Of a DNA stretch of 10,354 nucleotides, positions 1 through 6,365 are shown in pieces (positions within the stretch are counted from its first letter, which is position 1; every line of letters starts with the position of its first letter). The DNA is from Alphaproteobacteria bacterium (GTDB lineage Bacteria > Pseudomonadota > Alphaproteobacteria > Rhizobiales > Xanthobacteraceae). The stretch covers positions 2,206 through 12,559 of the forward strand of contig VAZL01000326.1 of the NCBI GenBank assembly GCA_005883445.1, given 5' to 3'. The position numbers and the translations under genes are program-made. The notes under the pieces were generated by a model, which saw only the letters and a list, made by a program, of their open reading frames with translations, ran no database searches and had not been told where the DNA came from.

Positions 1-653
1 CCGCCGGCGTCGCCTACGCATTCAAGCTCAGAAAGGAGCCGCGAGTCGCGGTTTGCCTTTTCGGTGACGGCGCTACCTCCAAGGGCGACGTGTGGGAGGC
101 GATGAACTTTGCCGGGGTGCACAAGTTGCCCGTGGTGTTCGTCGCCAACAACAATCAGTGGGCGATCTCGGTGCCGCTTCAGCTGCAAACGGCGTCGCAG
201 ACGCTGGCGCAGAAGGCGATCGCCGCGGGCTTTTCCGGCGAGCAGGTGGACGGCAACGACGTCATCGCGGTGCGCGCCGCGGCGGAGGATGCGATCGCGC
301 AGGCCCGCGCCGGCGGTGGACCGCGCTTGATCGAGGCCGTGACCTACCGCCTCAGCGACCACACGACCGCCGATGACGCGGCGCGTTACCGTCCGCCCGA
401 GGAGGTTCAGACGCGCTGGAAGGAGGAGCCGATCGCGCGCCTGCGCGGCTATCTCGTAAGTCAAAAGGCGTGGGGCAAATCGCAGGAGGAAGAGCTCGCG
501 GCCGACTGCCAAAAGCAGATCGAGGCGGCGATCGAGCGCTATTTGGCGACCGCGCCGCGCGCGCCACAGACGATGTTCGACCATCTCTACGCCGAACTCC
601 CGCGAGCCTATGCCAGCCAGCGGGCGGAGCTCAGCGGAGGCTCCGATGCCTGA
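1..653 (+). CDS. pdhA: 2-oxoacid (probably pyruvate) dehydrogenase E1 component, alpha subunit; 5' end outside the window
   Basis: Thiamine-diphosphate-dependent E1 alpha subunit, which with E1 beta decarboxylates a 2-oxoacid and reductively acylates the lipoyl group of E2 in the cytoplasm. The frame is open from base 3 to a TGA at 651-653, giving 216 visible codons. About 140 N-terminal residues of a typical ~360-residue E1 alpha lie upstream. The ThDP/Mg-binding motif is clear: GDGATSKGD at about bases 66-92, then VANNNQWAIS some 25 residues later. The conserved loop DHTTADDAARYR lies at about bases 358-393. The mix GDGATSxGD, NNNQWAISVP and QTLAQKA resembles pyruvate dehydrogenase E1 alpha more than branched-chain E1 alpha, but branched-chain or acetoin-type substrates cannot be excluded. 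The usual Glu/Gln of GDGATSEGD is Lys here. The 3' end overlaps the E1 beta start by 8 nt, which suggests translational coupling. Confidence 0.93.
   Translation, partial: AGVAYAFKLRKEPRVAVCLFGDGATSKGDVWEAMNFAGVHKLPVVFVANNNQWAISVPLQLQTASQTLAQKAIAAGFSGEQVDGNDVIAVRAAAEDAIAQARAGGGPRLIEAVTYRLSDHTTADDAARYRPPEEVQTRWKEEPIARLRGYLVSQKAWGKSQEEELAADCQKQIEAAIERYLATAPRAPQTMFDHLYAELPRAYASQRAELSGGSDA
636..640 (+). promoter_or_regulatory. Shine-Dalgarno site deciding the E1 beta start
   Basis: GGAGG lies five bases before the ATG at 646 and inside the last codons of E1 alpha. It favours ATG 646 over the in-frame ATG at 610, which has no comparable site and would add 12 residues unlike the E1 beta N-terminus (usually M-x-x-V/I-T-x-x-E-A). 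Confidence 0.7.
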
Positions 654-1626
654 GGTCACGCTGGTCGAAGCCGTCAATCTGGCGCTTGCCCGCGCCATGG
701 AAGAGGATGCCAACGTCGTCGTGCTCGGCGAAGACGTCGGCGTCAACGGCGGCGTTTTCCGCGCCACCGTCGGGCTGCAGCAGCGATTCGGCGCCGAGCG
801 CGTGATCGACACCCCGCTTGCGGAGCTGTTGATCAGCGGGCTGTGCGTCGGCATGGCGGCGCAAGGCCTCAAGCCCGTCGGCGAGATTCAGTTCATGGGG
901 TTCATCTATCCCTGCATCGATCAGCTGGTGAATCACGCGTCGAGGCTGCGCAACCGAACCCAGGGGCGGCTGAGCTGCCCCATGGTCCTGCGCACGCCCC
1001 ATGGCGGCGGCATCCGCGCGCCCGAGCATCATTCCGAGAGCACCGAGGCGATGCTCGCCCATATCCCGGGCTTGCGCGTCGTCATGCCGTCCTCGCCCGA
1101 GCGGGCCTACGGCCTCTTGCTCGCCGCCATCCGCGATCCGGATCCGGTGGTGTTCCTGGAGCCGACCCGCATCTACCGCGCGTCGAAAGGGCAGGTCGAG
1201 GATAACGGCGAGGCGTTGCCGCTCGATGTCGCCTTCGTGCTGCGGCAAGGCCGCGACGTTACCCTGATCAGCTGGGGCGCCGCGGTGAAAGAGACGCTCG
1301 CGGCTGCCGACGAGCTCGCTGCGGAGGGGATCGACGCGGAGGTCATCGATCTCGCGACCCTCAAACCGTACGACGAGGAGACCGTGCTGGCCTCGGTGAC
1401 GAGGACCGGGCGCTGCGTCCTCGTGCACGAGGCGGCACGCACCGGCGGCTTCGGCGCCGAGGTCGCCGCGCTCCTGGCCGAGCGCGGGTTGACCTCCCTG
1501 CTGGCGCCGGTCGCCAGAATCACGGGCTACGATACGATCATGCCGCTTCCGCGGCTCGAGCAACGTTATATCCCCTCGGTCGCCCGCATCGTGGCTGCGA
1601 CCCGCAAAGTCTGTCAGTTCAGCTGA
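646..1626 (+). CDS. pdhB: 2-oxoacid (probably pyruvate) dehydrogenase E1 component, beta subunit
   Basis: Partner of the E1 alpha subunit in the alpha2beta2 thiamine-diphosphate E1 enzyme. From ATG 646 it is 326 residues, the normal size for the family. Visible family signatures include TLVEAVNLALARAM at residues 5-18, LGEDVGVNGGVFRAT at 27-41, DTPLAE at 55-60, the EIQFMGF segment at 80-86 and the HHSES motif at 128-132. The C-terminal transketolase-like domain follows, with VTLISWG and the VIDLATLKPYDEETV segment, then a VHEAARTGGFGAE stretch. The gene overlaps E1 alpha by 8 nt and ends 15 nt before the E2 start, so the three genes form one operon. The start follows the GGAGG site. Substrate specificity is inferred from the E1 alpha and E2 neighbours. 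Confidence 0.95.
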   Translation: MPEVTLVEAVNLALARAMEEDANVVVLGEDVGVNGGVFRATVGLQQRFGAERVIDTPLAELLISGLCVGMAAQGLKPVGEIQFMGFIYPCIDQLVNHASRLRNRTQGRLSCPMVLRTPHGGGIRAPEHHSESTEAMLAHIPGLRVVMPSSPERAYGLLLAAIRDPDPVVFLEPTRIYRASKGQVEDNGEALPLDVAFVLRQGRDVTLISWGAAVKETLAAADELAAEGIDAEVIDLATLKPYDEETVLASVTRTGRCVLVHEAARTGGFGAEVAALLAERGLTSLLAPVARITGYDTIMPLPRLEQRYIPSVARIVAATRKVCQFS

Positions 1627-1641
1627 AACCGGAAACCTTCC

Positions 1642-2742
1642 ATGCGCCAATTCATATTGCCGGATCTCGGCGAAGGGCTCGAAGAAGCCGAAATCGTGAC
1701 GTGGCACGTCAACGAGGGTGACCGCGTGGTCGTCGATCAGCCGCTGGTGTCGCTCGAGACCGACAAGGCTGTCGTCGAGGTGCCGTCCCCTTGGAGCGGC
1801 CGCATCGCGCGCTTGTTCGGCGGCAAGGGCGACCTGATCAAGGTCGGGGCTCCGCTGGTCGAATTTGCCGAGGGCACGCAAGGCGACACCGGAACGGTCG
1901 TGGGCGAGCTCGGGCAGGAGGAGAAGGCGCCACGAGGCGCCGAGGCATCGGCCCCGGTGCCGGCGCGAACCCTTCAGGTCCTTCCCGCGGTCAGGGCGCT
2001 GGCGCGCAAGCTCGACGTCGATCTCAACCTCGTGCAAGCCAGCGGGCCCGGCGGGACGATCACGCGGGCGGACGTCGAGCGCGCCGCCAAGAGCCTGGCC
2101 GAAGCGGGGCCGGCCGAGCCGCTGCGGGGCATGCGCCGGGCGATGGCGCAACGCATGGCGGCGGCCCATGCCGAGGTGGTTCGCACCACCGTGAACGACG
2201 AGGCCGACATCGACGATTGGCAGCAGCGCGAGGACGTCACCATCCGCATCGTGCGCGCCATGGCATCCGCCTGCCAGGCCGAGCCCTCGCTCAATGCCTG
2301 GTACAACGCCGAGGCGGGCGAGCGCCGGCTGATCAAGCGCATCGACATCGGCATCGCGGTCGATACCGAGGGCGGCCTCATCGTGCCGGTGTTGCGCAAT
2401 GTCGGCGAGCGTGACGCGAGCGACCTGCGCGCCGGCCTCGACCGGCTGCGGGCCGACGCGGCCGCGCGCTCGATCCCGCCGGAGGAACTGCGCGGCGCGA
2501 CGATCACGCTGTCGAATTTCGGCATGATCGGCGGACGCTTTGCCAACCTGATCGTCGTTCCGCCGCAAGTCGCGATCGTCGGCGCCGGCCGCATCGACCA
2601 ACGCGTGCTGGTGCACAACGGTCAGCCGGCGGCACGCCGCGTGCTGCCGTTGTCGCTCACCTTCGACCATCGTGTGGTGACCGGAGGCGAGGCCGCGCGT
2701 TTCCTGGTGGCGCTCAAGGCGGACCTCGAGCGGGCGTCGTAG
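1642..2742 (+). CDS. pdhC: Dihydrolipoamide acyltransferase (E2) of the 2-oxoacid dehydrogenase complex, short form
   Basis: E2 core enzyme that carries the acyl group on lipoyl-lysine and transfers it to CoA; 366 residues. Order of domains: one lipoyl domain (about 1-76) with the lipoylated Lys42 in ETDKAVVEVPSP; a linker of about 35 residues; a peripheral-subunit-binding domain (about 113-147, with PAVRALARKL and GPGGTITRADV); and a catalytic domain (about 160-366). The catalytic domain looks shortened after DEADIDDW, where most E2 proteins have some 15-20 more residues before the helix preceding EPSLNAWY. The active-site His343 is present in FDHRVVTGG, but the Asp of the HxxxDG motif is Thr347. 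The start at 1642 has GGAAA six bases upstream. A single lipoyl domain is usual for many bacterial E2 proteins. No E3 gene follows; the next gene is convergent. Confidence 0.92.
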   Translation: MRQFILPDLGEGLEEAEIVTWHVNEGDRVVVDQPLVSLETDKAVVEVPSPWSGRIARLFGGKGDLIKVGAPLVEFAEGTQGDTGTVVGELGQEEKAPRGAEASAPVPARTLQVLPAVRALARKLDVDLNLVQASGPGGTITRADVERAAKSLAEAGPAEPLRGMRRAMAQRMAAAHAEVVRTTVNDEADIDDWQQREDVTIRIVRAMASACQAEPSLNAWYNAEAGERRLIKRIDIGIAVDTEGGLIVPVLRNVGERDASDLRAGLDRLRADAAARSIPPEELRGATITLSNFGMIGGRFANLIVVPPQVAIVGAGRIDQRVLVHNGQPAARRVLPLSLTFDHRVVTGGEAARFLVALKADLERAS

Positions 2743-2750
2743 CCCGCGAG
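2725..2750 (+). terminator. Hairpin spanning the E2 stop codon; possible weak terminator or mRNA-end structure
   Basis: GCGGGC (2730-2735) and GCCCGC (2742-2747) form a perfect 6-bp stem with a 6-base loop that contains part of the TAG stop codon. Three further pairs (CTC at 2725-2727 with GAG at 2748-2750) are possible across a 2-base bulge. No T-tract follows, so it is not a classical intrinsic terminator. The rest of the 121-bp gap between the convergent genes (2743-2863) shows no convincing terminator on either strand. Confidence 0.3.
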
Positions 2751-2863
2751 AATACCCATGCGCTGCCAAACTTGGCCTCTCCGCGGCCGCAGCTCGGCGT
2801 TTCAACACGTCTCAGGTACAGAAGGCCTCGTCCTTATTCCCTCCGGCACGCCGACGGTGACAT

Positions 2864-3826
2864 CTAATCGATCGAGATGTTCGCCTCTTTCGCCAGCCTG
2901 GTCCAGGTCGCGAACTGGCTGGCCACCAGCGCACGCATCTCGGCGGGTGTGGTCGCGCGTGGATCGCCGCCCATGCTCTCGAGCTTGTTCTTCACGTCGG
3001 GAACTGAAATGGCGCGGCGCACCTCGGCATTGAGCTTGTCGACGATCGGCCTTGGCAGCTTCGCGGGACCCGCGAGCCCGGTCCACGAGATGACTTCAAA
3101 TCCCGGGATGCCTTCCTCCGCGACCGTGGGCACGTCGAGAAAATCGCGCCAGCGCGTCTTGCCCGTGACGGCGAGCGCGCGAAATTCGCCCGAGCGGATG
3201 CGCGCGCTGATCGGTCCTGACGTTGCCGCGATGAAATCGATGTCCCCCTGCAGGAGGCCGGTCATCGCCGGCGCCTCGCCGCGATAGGGAATGTGCAGAA
3301 ACTTTGTTTTGGTCTCGTTGCCGATGAGTTCGACCGTGGTGTGTAGGATCGAGCCCACGCCAGCGGAGCCGTATTTCAGGACGCCGGGATTTTTGCGCGC
3401 CTCATCGATCAGTTGCGTGAGTGTCTGGAAGCGAGAGTCCTTGCGCACGCAAATAAGAAACGGATAGAAGCTGGCGACCGAAATCCATTCGAAATCTTCG
3501 ACGACTTTGTAGTTTACGTTCCTGGAGAGCGCGCCATGCGCGGGGTGCGCACTGGGAACGACCAGCAGGGTGTAGCCGTCCGGCTCGCTGCGCGCCACAG
3601 CCTCCGCGGCGAGGCTGCCGGCGACGCCGGGCTTGGGCTCGATGATGATCGATTGCCCAAGCCCTTTCGACATCTCGTTGCCAAGAAGCCGGCCGATGAT
3701 GTCCACGTTCCCTCCCGGCGGGAAGCCGTGCATGAACTTGATCGGACGATCGGGATAATCCGGCGGCGCCGCCGCGCTGCTGACCGCAATCAACGCGACA
3801 AGCGTGGCGACGATTGTTCTGGTCAT
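2864..3826 (-). CDS. Bug/TctC-family tripartite tricarboxylate-type periplasmic solute-binding protein
   Basis: Exported binding protein of the Bug/TctC family, which captures small carboxylates or other organic solutes in the periplasm. From ATG 3826 it is 320 residues, the normal family size. An N-terminal Sec-type signal peptide is visible: MTR, then a hydrophobic stretch, ending near SSAAA at about residue 20. The mature start YPDRPIKFMHGFPPGGNVD (24-42) matches the family's YPxKPIxxxxxFxPGGxxD signature. EAVARSEPDGYTLL and HIPYRGEAPAMTGLLQGDID are also typical. An in-frame GTG at 3865 would add 13 polar residues before the signal peptide, so ATG 3826 is preferred although its ribosome site (GAGAAA) is weak. 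It lies 48 nt downstream of the amidase-family gene on the same strand, probably in one transcript. No TctA/TctB membrane genes are present. The ligand cannot be read from the sequence. Confidence 0.92.
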   Translation of the reverse strand: MTRTIVATLVALIAVSSAAAPPDYPDRPIKFMHGFPPGGNVDIIGRLLGNEMSKGLGQSIIIEPKPGVAGSLAAEAVARSEPDGYTLLVVPSAHPAHGALSRNVNYKVVEDFEWISVASFYPFLICVRKDSRFQTLTQLIDEARKNPGVLKYGSAGVGSILHTTVELIGNETKTKFLHIPYRGEAPAMTGLLQGDIDFIAATSGPISARIRSGEFRALAVTGKTRWRDFLDVPTVAEEGIPGFEVISWTGLAGPAKLPRPIVDKLNAEVRRAISVPDVKNKLESMGGDPRATTPAEMRALVASQFATWTRLAKEANISID

Positions 3827-3874
3827 CGTTTTTCTCTGCCGTGGGTCCTTGTTCTTGGAAATCACGGCCGCCGA

Positions 3875-5131
3875 TCACTGCGTGCGCGCCGGGGTGCGCC
3901 ACAGGCTCTTCGGCGTCAGGCAGTGGACGGCGACTTCGCTGCCGGTTGGCGGCGCGATACGGCAATCCATGGCCACGCTGGCCAAGCCGTAGGCATCGAG
4001 GCGATCGAGCTGCCGCTTCTCGGCAAGCAGGTTGATCATGGCCATCGACGCGGCATCCATCGCCTTGTTGAGATCGGCGTTGCTGCCGACGGGGGGCCTG
4101 GCCCTTGCGTCCTTCGGATTGAAGCAGAACGTGCCCTTCACGATGTCGACCACTTCGGAGATGCGGCAATCCCAGCGCTGCATCATGATGCGCTGGGCGT
4201 CCGGCGCGGCGACGCGCCGCTCCTCCGTGATGAACTTCACGGTCTCCGACTTGAGAATCTCGAGCGCCTTGTTGAGGTCTTCATCGTAGCCGAGGGTGAG
4301 CCAGTGCGTCGGCGTCTCGGCGCGGGGCCATTCGAGCGATCGGCCCTTGATCACGTCGACGGTGATGTTGAACTCCCTGAACGCGGTCTCGATGCCCGTG
4401 AGGTTTATCTCGCCATTGCCTTGCGCGGCATGCGCATCGCTCGCCCACAACAGCGCGCCCTTCACGAACACCGGCAGGTAAAGCGTCGACCCGGCGGTCA
4501 GCTCACGCAGGTCCAAATTGCCCCCGTAGCGTCCCGGCGGGACGGTGCTGTAGCGTCCGGGCTCGGCGCGGGCCACGCCGAGGATTCCGGGAAACGGCCG
4601 CAGCGGAATGAAAACACCGGGCAGGAACTCGGCCACCTTGTTGTCCCAGTCGAGATAGACGTAGCGGACTCTCCCTTCCGGAAACTCCTTGGGAAATTGC
4701 CCGGCGAGTCCGGGATAGTTCATGTTCACGCCGTAGGAGCGCGGCACGATCCTGTTGATCTTCACCTTGAGCACGTCGCCGGGCTCGGCGCCTTCGACAT
4801 AGATCGGCCCGGTGAGCGTATGGGCACCCCGGCCCGGAACCTCCTGGCGAATCTTGAGCAGCATGTCCAACGTCGCGCCGGGCACGAGGCGATCGTGGAA
4901 ATGCATCATCGTTTCCATGATGACGCTGTCGCCGGGCTTGATGGTGAGCACCGGCTTCTGCGCATTGTCGTACCAGCCCAACTGCGTGGTCTCCATGGTT
5001 GCCGGAAGCAGATGGACTTTGCCCGGAGCTCCGGTCGCGACCGCGACCGTCTGCGCCGTTGCCGCGCCGTGCGAGACGGCAAGCAACGTGCCGGCGAAGA
5101 TGACTAGCGCCAGCTTGGACTGCCTCTTCAT
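3875..5131 (-). CDS. Exported acetamidase/formamidase-family protein with a duplicated C-terminal segment
   Basis: Member of the FmdA/AmdA acetamidase/formamidase family, which hydrolyses short amides to a carboxylate and ammonia; 418 residues from ATG 5131. A Sec-type signal peptide (MKRQSK, hydrophobic core, TAQ near residue 27) predicts a periplasmic or secreted protein, whereas well-known family members are cytoplasmic. Family signatures are PGRYGGNLDLREL (199-211), a GSTLYLPVFVKGALL stretch (214-228) and SDAHAAQGNGE (231-241). Residues 283-340 and 351-408 align without gaps at an offset of 68, sharing DLNKA, DCRI, a Cys and PK, so the terminal module is duplicated. The start is fixed by a strong AAGGGAGG site; upstream codons of the open frame (to 5290) run into the preceding gene and are not family-like. 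It sits between two binding-protein genes on the same strand. Amidase activity is inferred from family only; the true substrate is unknown. Confidence 0.88.
   Translation of the reverse strand: MKRQSKLALVIFAGTLLAVSHGAATAQTVAVATGAPGKVHLLPATMETTQLGWYDNAQKPVLTIKPGDSVIMETMMHFHDRLVPGATLDMLLKIRQEVPGRGAHTLTGPIYVEGAEPGDVLKVKINRIVPRSYGVNMNYPGLAGQFPKEFPEGRVRYVYLDWDNKVAEFLPGVFIPLRPFPGILGVARAEPGRYSTVPPGRYGGNLDLRELTAGSTLYLPVFVKGALLWASDAHAAQGNGEINLTGIETAFREFNITVDVIKGRSLEWPRAETPTHWLTLGYDEDLNKALEILKSETVKFITEERRVAAPDAQRIMMQRWDCRISEVVDIVKGTFCFNPKDARARPPVGSNADLNKAMDAASMAMINLLAEKRQLDRLDAYGLASVAMDCRIAPPTGSEVAVHCLTPKSLWRTPARTQ
3908..4081 (-). repeat. C-terminal copy of the intragenic tandem duplication in the amidase-family gene
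   Basis: Encodes residues 351-408. It aligns gap-free with residues 283-340 at an offset of 68, with 16 identities in 58 by my count. Shared positions include DLNKA (285-289 and 353-357), DCRI (321-324 and 389-392), Cys336/Cys404 and PK (339-340 and 407-408). The copies have diverged far, so the duplication is old. Confidence 0.65.
4112..4285 (-). repeat. First copy of the intragenic tandem duplication in the amidase-family gene
   Basis: Encodes residues 283-340. This copy keeps the RISEVVDIVKG segment that resembles the usual family C-terminus, whereas the second copy keeps DAYGLASVA and the CLTPKSLW ending. Each copy therefore preserves a different part of the ancestral unit. I see no direct repeat at DNA level. 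Confidence 0.65.
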
Positions 5132-5136
5132 TTGAG

Positions 5137-5144
5137 CCTCCCTT
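5137..5144 (-). promoter_or_regulatory. Strong Shine-Dalgarno site for the amidase-family gene
   Basis: On the minus strand AAGGGAGG stands five bases before the ATG at 5131. This sets the start at the signal peptide and rules against the longer frame that begins at 5290 within the neighbouring gene. Confidence 0.8.
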
Positions 5145-5219
5145 GTTGCCGAACCGACGGCGAATATCTTCCAGCGATCGCATCCGTTTCCACCGAGGCG
5201 ATCATCGTCTCGTCCACGC

Positions 5220-6269
5220 TCACGTCGTGAGCCATTGGGTCCAGCGCTCGCGCAGCTGGGCGAGCCGCGGCGCGATCCAGGCGGCGTCATGCTTGAACGC
5301 TATCCTTTCGTTCTCGGGCCAGGCCGGCGTCTGACGCAGCCGCGCCTGCGTCATCAGCGCGCGCGCGTCGGGATTGGCCGGACCGTACGGCAACAACATC
5401 GCGAAGTCCGCCTGGGGCTTGGCCTGCGCCACGAAATTGCAGAATTGCCACGCCGCCTTCGCGTTGGGATCGCCTTTCGGCACCAGCAGGTTGGCATGGT
5501 AGATCTCGGCCCCGTTCCAGACGATTTCGAGCGGCACGTTGTCCTCGATCAGATCGATGGCGCGCGCGCTCCACATCGCGATCATGTCGACCTCGCCGTC
5601 GCGGATGAGTTGCTGCGACTGCGATCCCTCGCGCCACCAGACTTTGATGTGCGGCTTGATCTCGCTCATCTTGCGGAAGGCGCGGTCGACGTCCATGGGA
5701 TAGAGCTTGTCGGCAGGCACGCCATCGGCCAACAGCGCGAACGCGAGGCAGCTGAACGAGCGGTCGTAGAAGCAACGGCTGCCGGGGAATTTCTTGACGT
5801 CCCAGAAGTCGGCCCAGCTTTGCGGCCCGCCGTTCGGAAACTTGTCCTTGCGGTAGACCAGATTGGTGCCGAGCGAATAGCTGGTGATGCCGTAGTCGCG
5901 CACCATGTGAGGGGGCAATTGATCGGCCTTGGCGGCCTCCCGGTCGACCTTCTCGAGCAATCCCTCGAGCACGGCCTGGCCGTATTCGACGTCGCCGAGA
6001 TTGACCACGTCCCACTCGAAATTCCTGGTTTGAACCTGGGCCTTGAGCTTGGCAAATGAGACGCCGGGCACGGTCTTGATCGCGATGCCGGTCTGCGCCG
6101 TGAACGGCTCGAAGAAGGCCTTCCGCCAGGCGGATTCCCATACGCCGCCGTAGGAATTGACGTAGACCGCTCTGCCTTGCGCGCGCGCCGGGCGCAGGAT
6201 CACGGGCGCGGCGAGGAGCGCGCCGGCGCCGAGCGCCAACGCGCGACGGCGGGACATCCGAGCTACCAT
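5220..6269 (-). CDS. Pot/PotD-type ABC transporter periplasmic substrate-binding protein
   Basis: Extracytoplasmic binding protein of the spermidine/putrescine-type ABC importer class (COG0687-like), about 349 residues from ATG 6269. The N-terminus has a twin-arginine-like signal (SRRRALALGAGALL, residues 6-19) ending in ARA-Q near residue 30, so Tat export is possible. The mature protein starts with VYVNSYGGVWESAWRKAFFE, a typical opening for this class. WDVVNLGDVEY, TNLVYRKDKFP, SWADFWDVKKFPG and the GEVDMIAMWSARA segment also fit. Possible starts are GTG 6302, ATG 6269 and ATG 6257; a GGGG run 7-10 bases upstream favours 6269. The gene is divergent from two permease genes of the same class and is presumably their partner. 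Its stop lies 88 nt before the amidase-family gene. A polyamine ligand is not implied: relatives bind many amines and organic acids. Confidence 0.9.
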   Translation of the reverse strand: MVARMSRRRALALGAGALLAAPVILRPARAQGRAVYVNSYGGVWESAWRKAFFEPFTAQTGIAIKTVPGVSFAKLKAQVQTRNFEWDVVNLGDVEYGQAVLEGLLEKVDREAAKADQLPPHMVRDYGITSYSLGTNLVYRKDKFPNGGPQSWADFWDVKKFPGSRCFYDRSFSCLAFALLADGVPADKLYPMDVDRAFRKMSEIKPHIKVWWREGSQSQQLIRDGEVDMIAMWSARAIDLIEDNVPLEIVWNGAEIYHANLLVPKGDPNAKAAWQFCNFVAQAKPQADFAMLLPYGPANPDARALMTQARLRQTPAWPENERIAFKHDAAWIAPRLAQLRERWTQWLTT

Positions 6270-6365
6270 TCCCCACCCCGTCTTTTTTTGCAACGCCAAC
6301 ACCGCGGCAAAGCCGCTGCCGGTCGATAGCCTCGCGCCGGCCGCTCATGTTACATCATTGGCGAG
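6270..6365. promoter_or_regulatory. Divergent intergenic region between binding-protein and permease genes
   Basis: This 96-bp region must carry the 5' signals for both the minus-strand exported-protein genes and the plus-strand transporter genes. It contains a GCGGC-AAA-GCCGC hairpin (6304-6316), a run of seven T (6283-6289) and a small ATGT-T-ACAT inverted repeat (6347-6355). I could not place a convincing -35/-10 pair on either strand. Confidence 0.4.

Noticed and set aside
631..2808. Open frame of 725 codons on the minus strand opposite E1 beta and E2
   Set aside because: It is rich in Arg, His, Asp and Ala with no domain pattern and mirrors the third-position GC bias of two clear plus-strand enzyme genes. 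It is a shadow frame.
2755..2863. Small plus-strand frame starting at 2758 after E2
   Set aside because: It has no ribosome site, runs over the 3' end of the Bug gene and is rich in Arg and Ser, so it does not look coding.
2758..2866. Possible bidirectional terminator between convergent genes
   Set aside because: Only short GGCC and CGGC/GCCG pairings are seen, with no T-tract on either strand. Not enough to call.
3413..5107. Open frame of 564 codons on the plus strand opposite the Bug and amidase-family genes
   Set aside because: It covers parts of two well-supported minus-strand genes and has shadow-type composition without motifs.
5176..5183. GCGATCGC palindrome upstream of the amidase-family gene
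   Set aside because: An 8-base GC-rich palindrome is expected by chance in such DNA, and no second copy or spacing suggests an operator.
5132..5290. N-terminal extension of the amidase-family gene to 5290
   Set aside because: The added 53 residues are Arg/Gly-rich, overlap the binding-protein gene and would bury the signal peptide. The strong AAGGGAGG site supports 5131.
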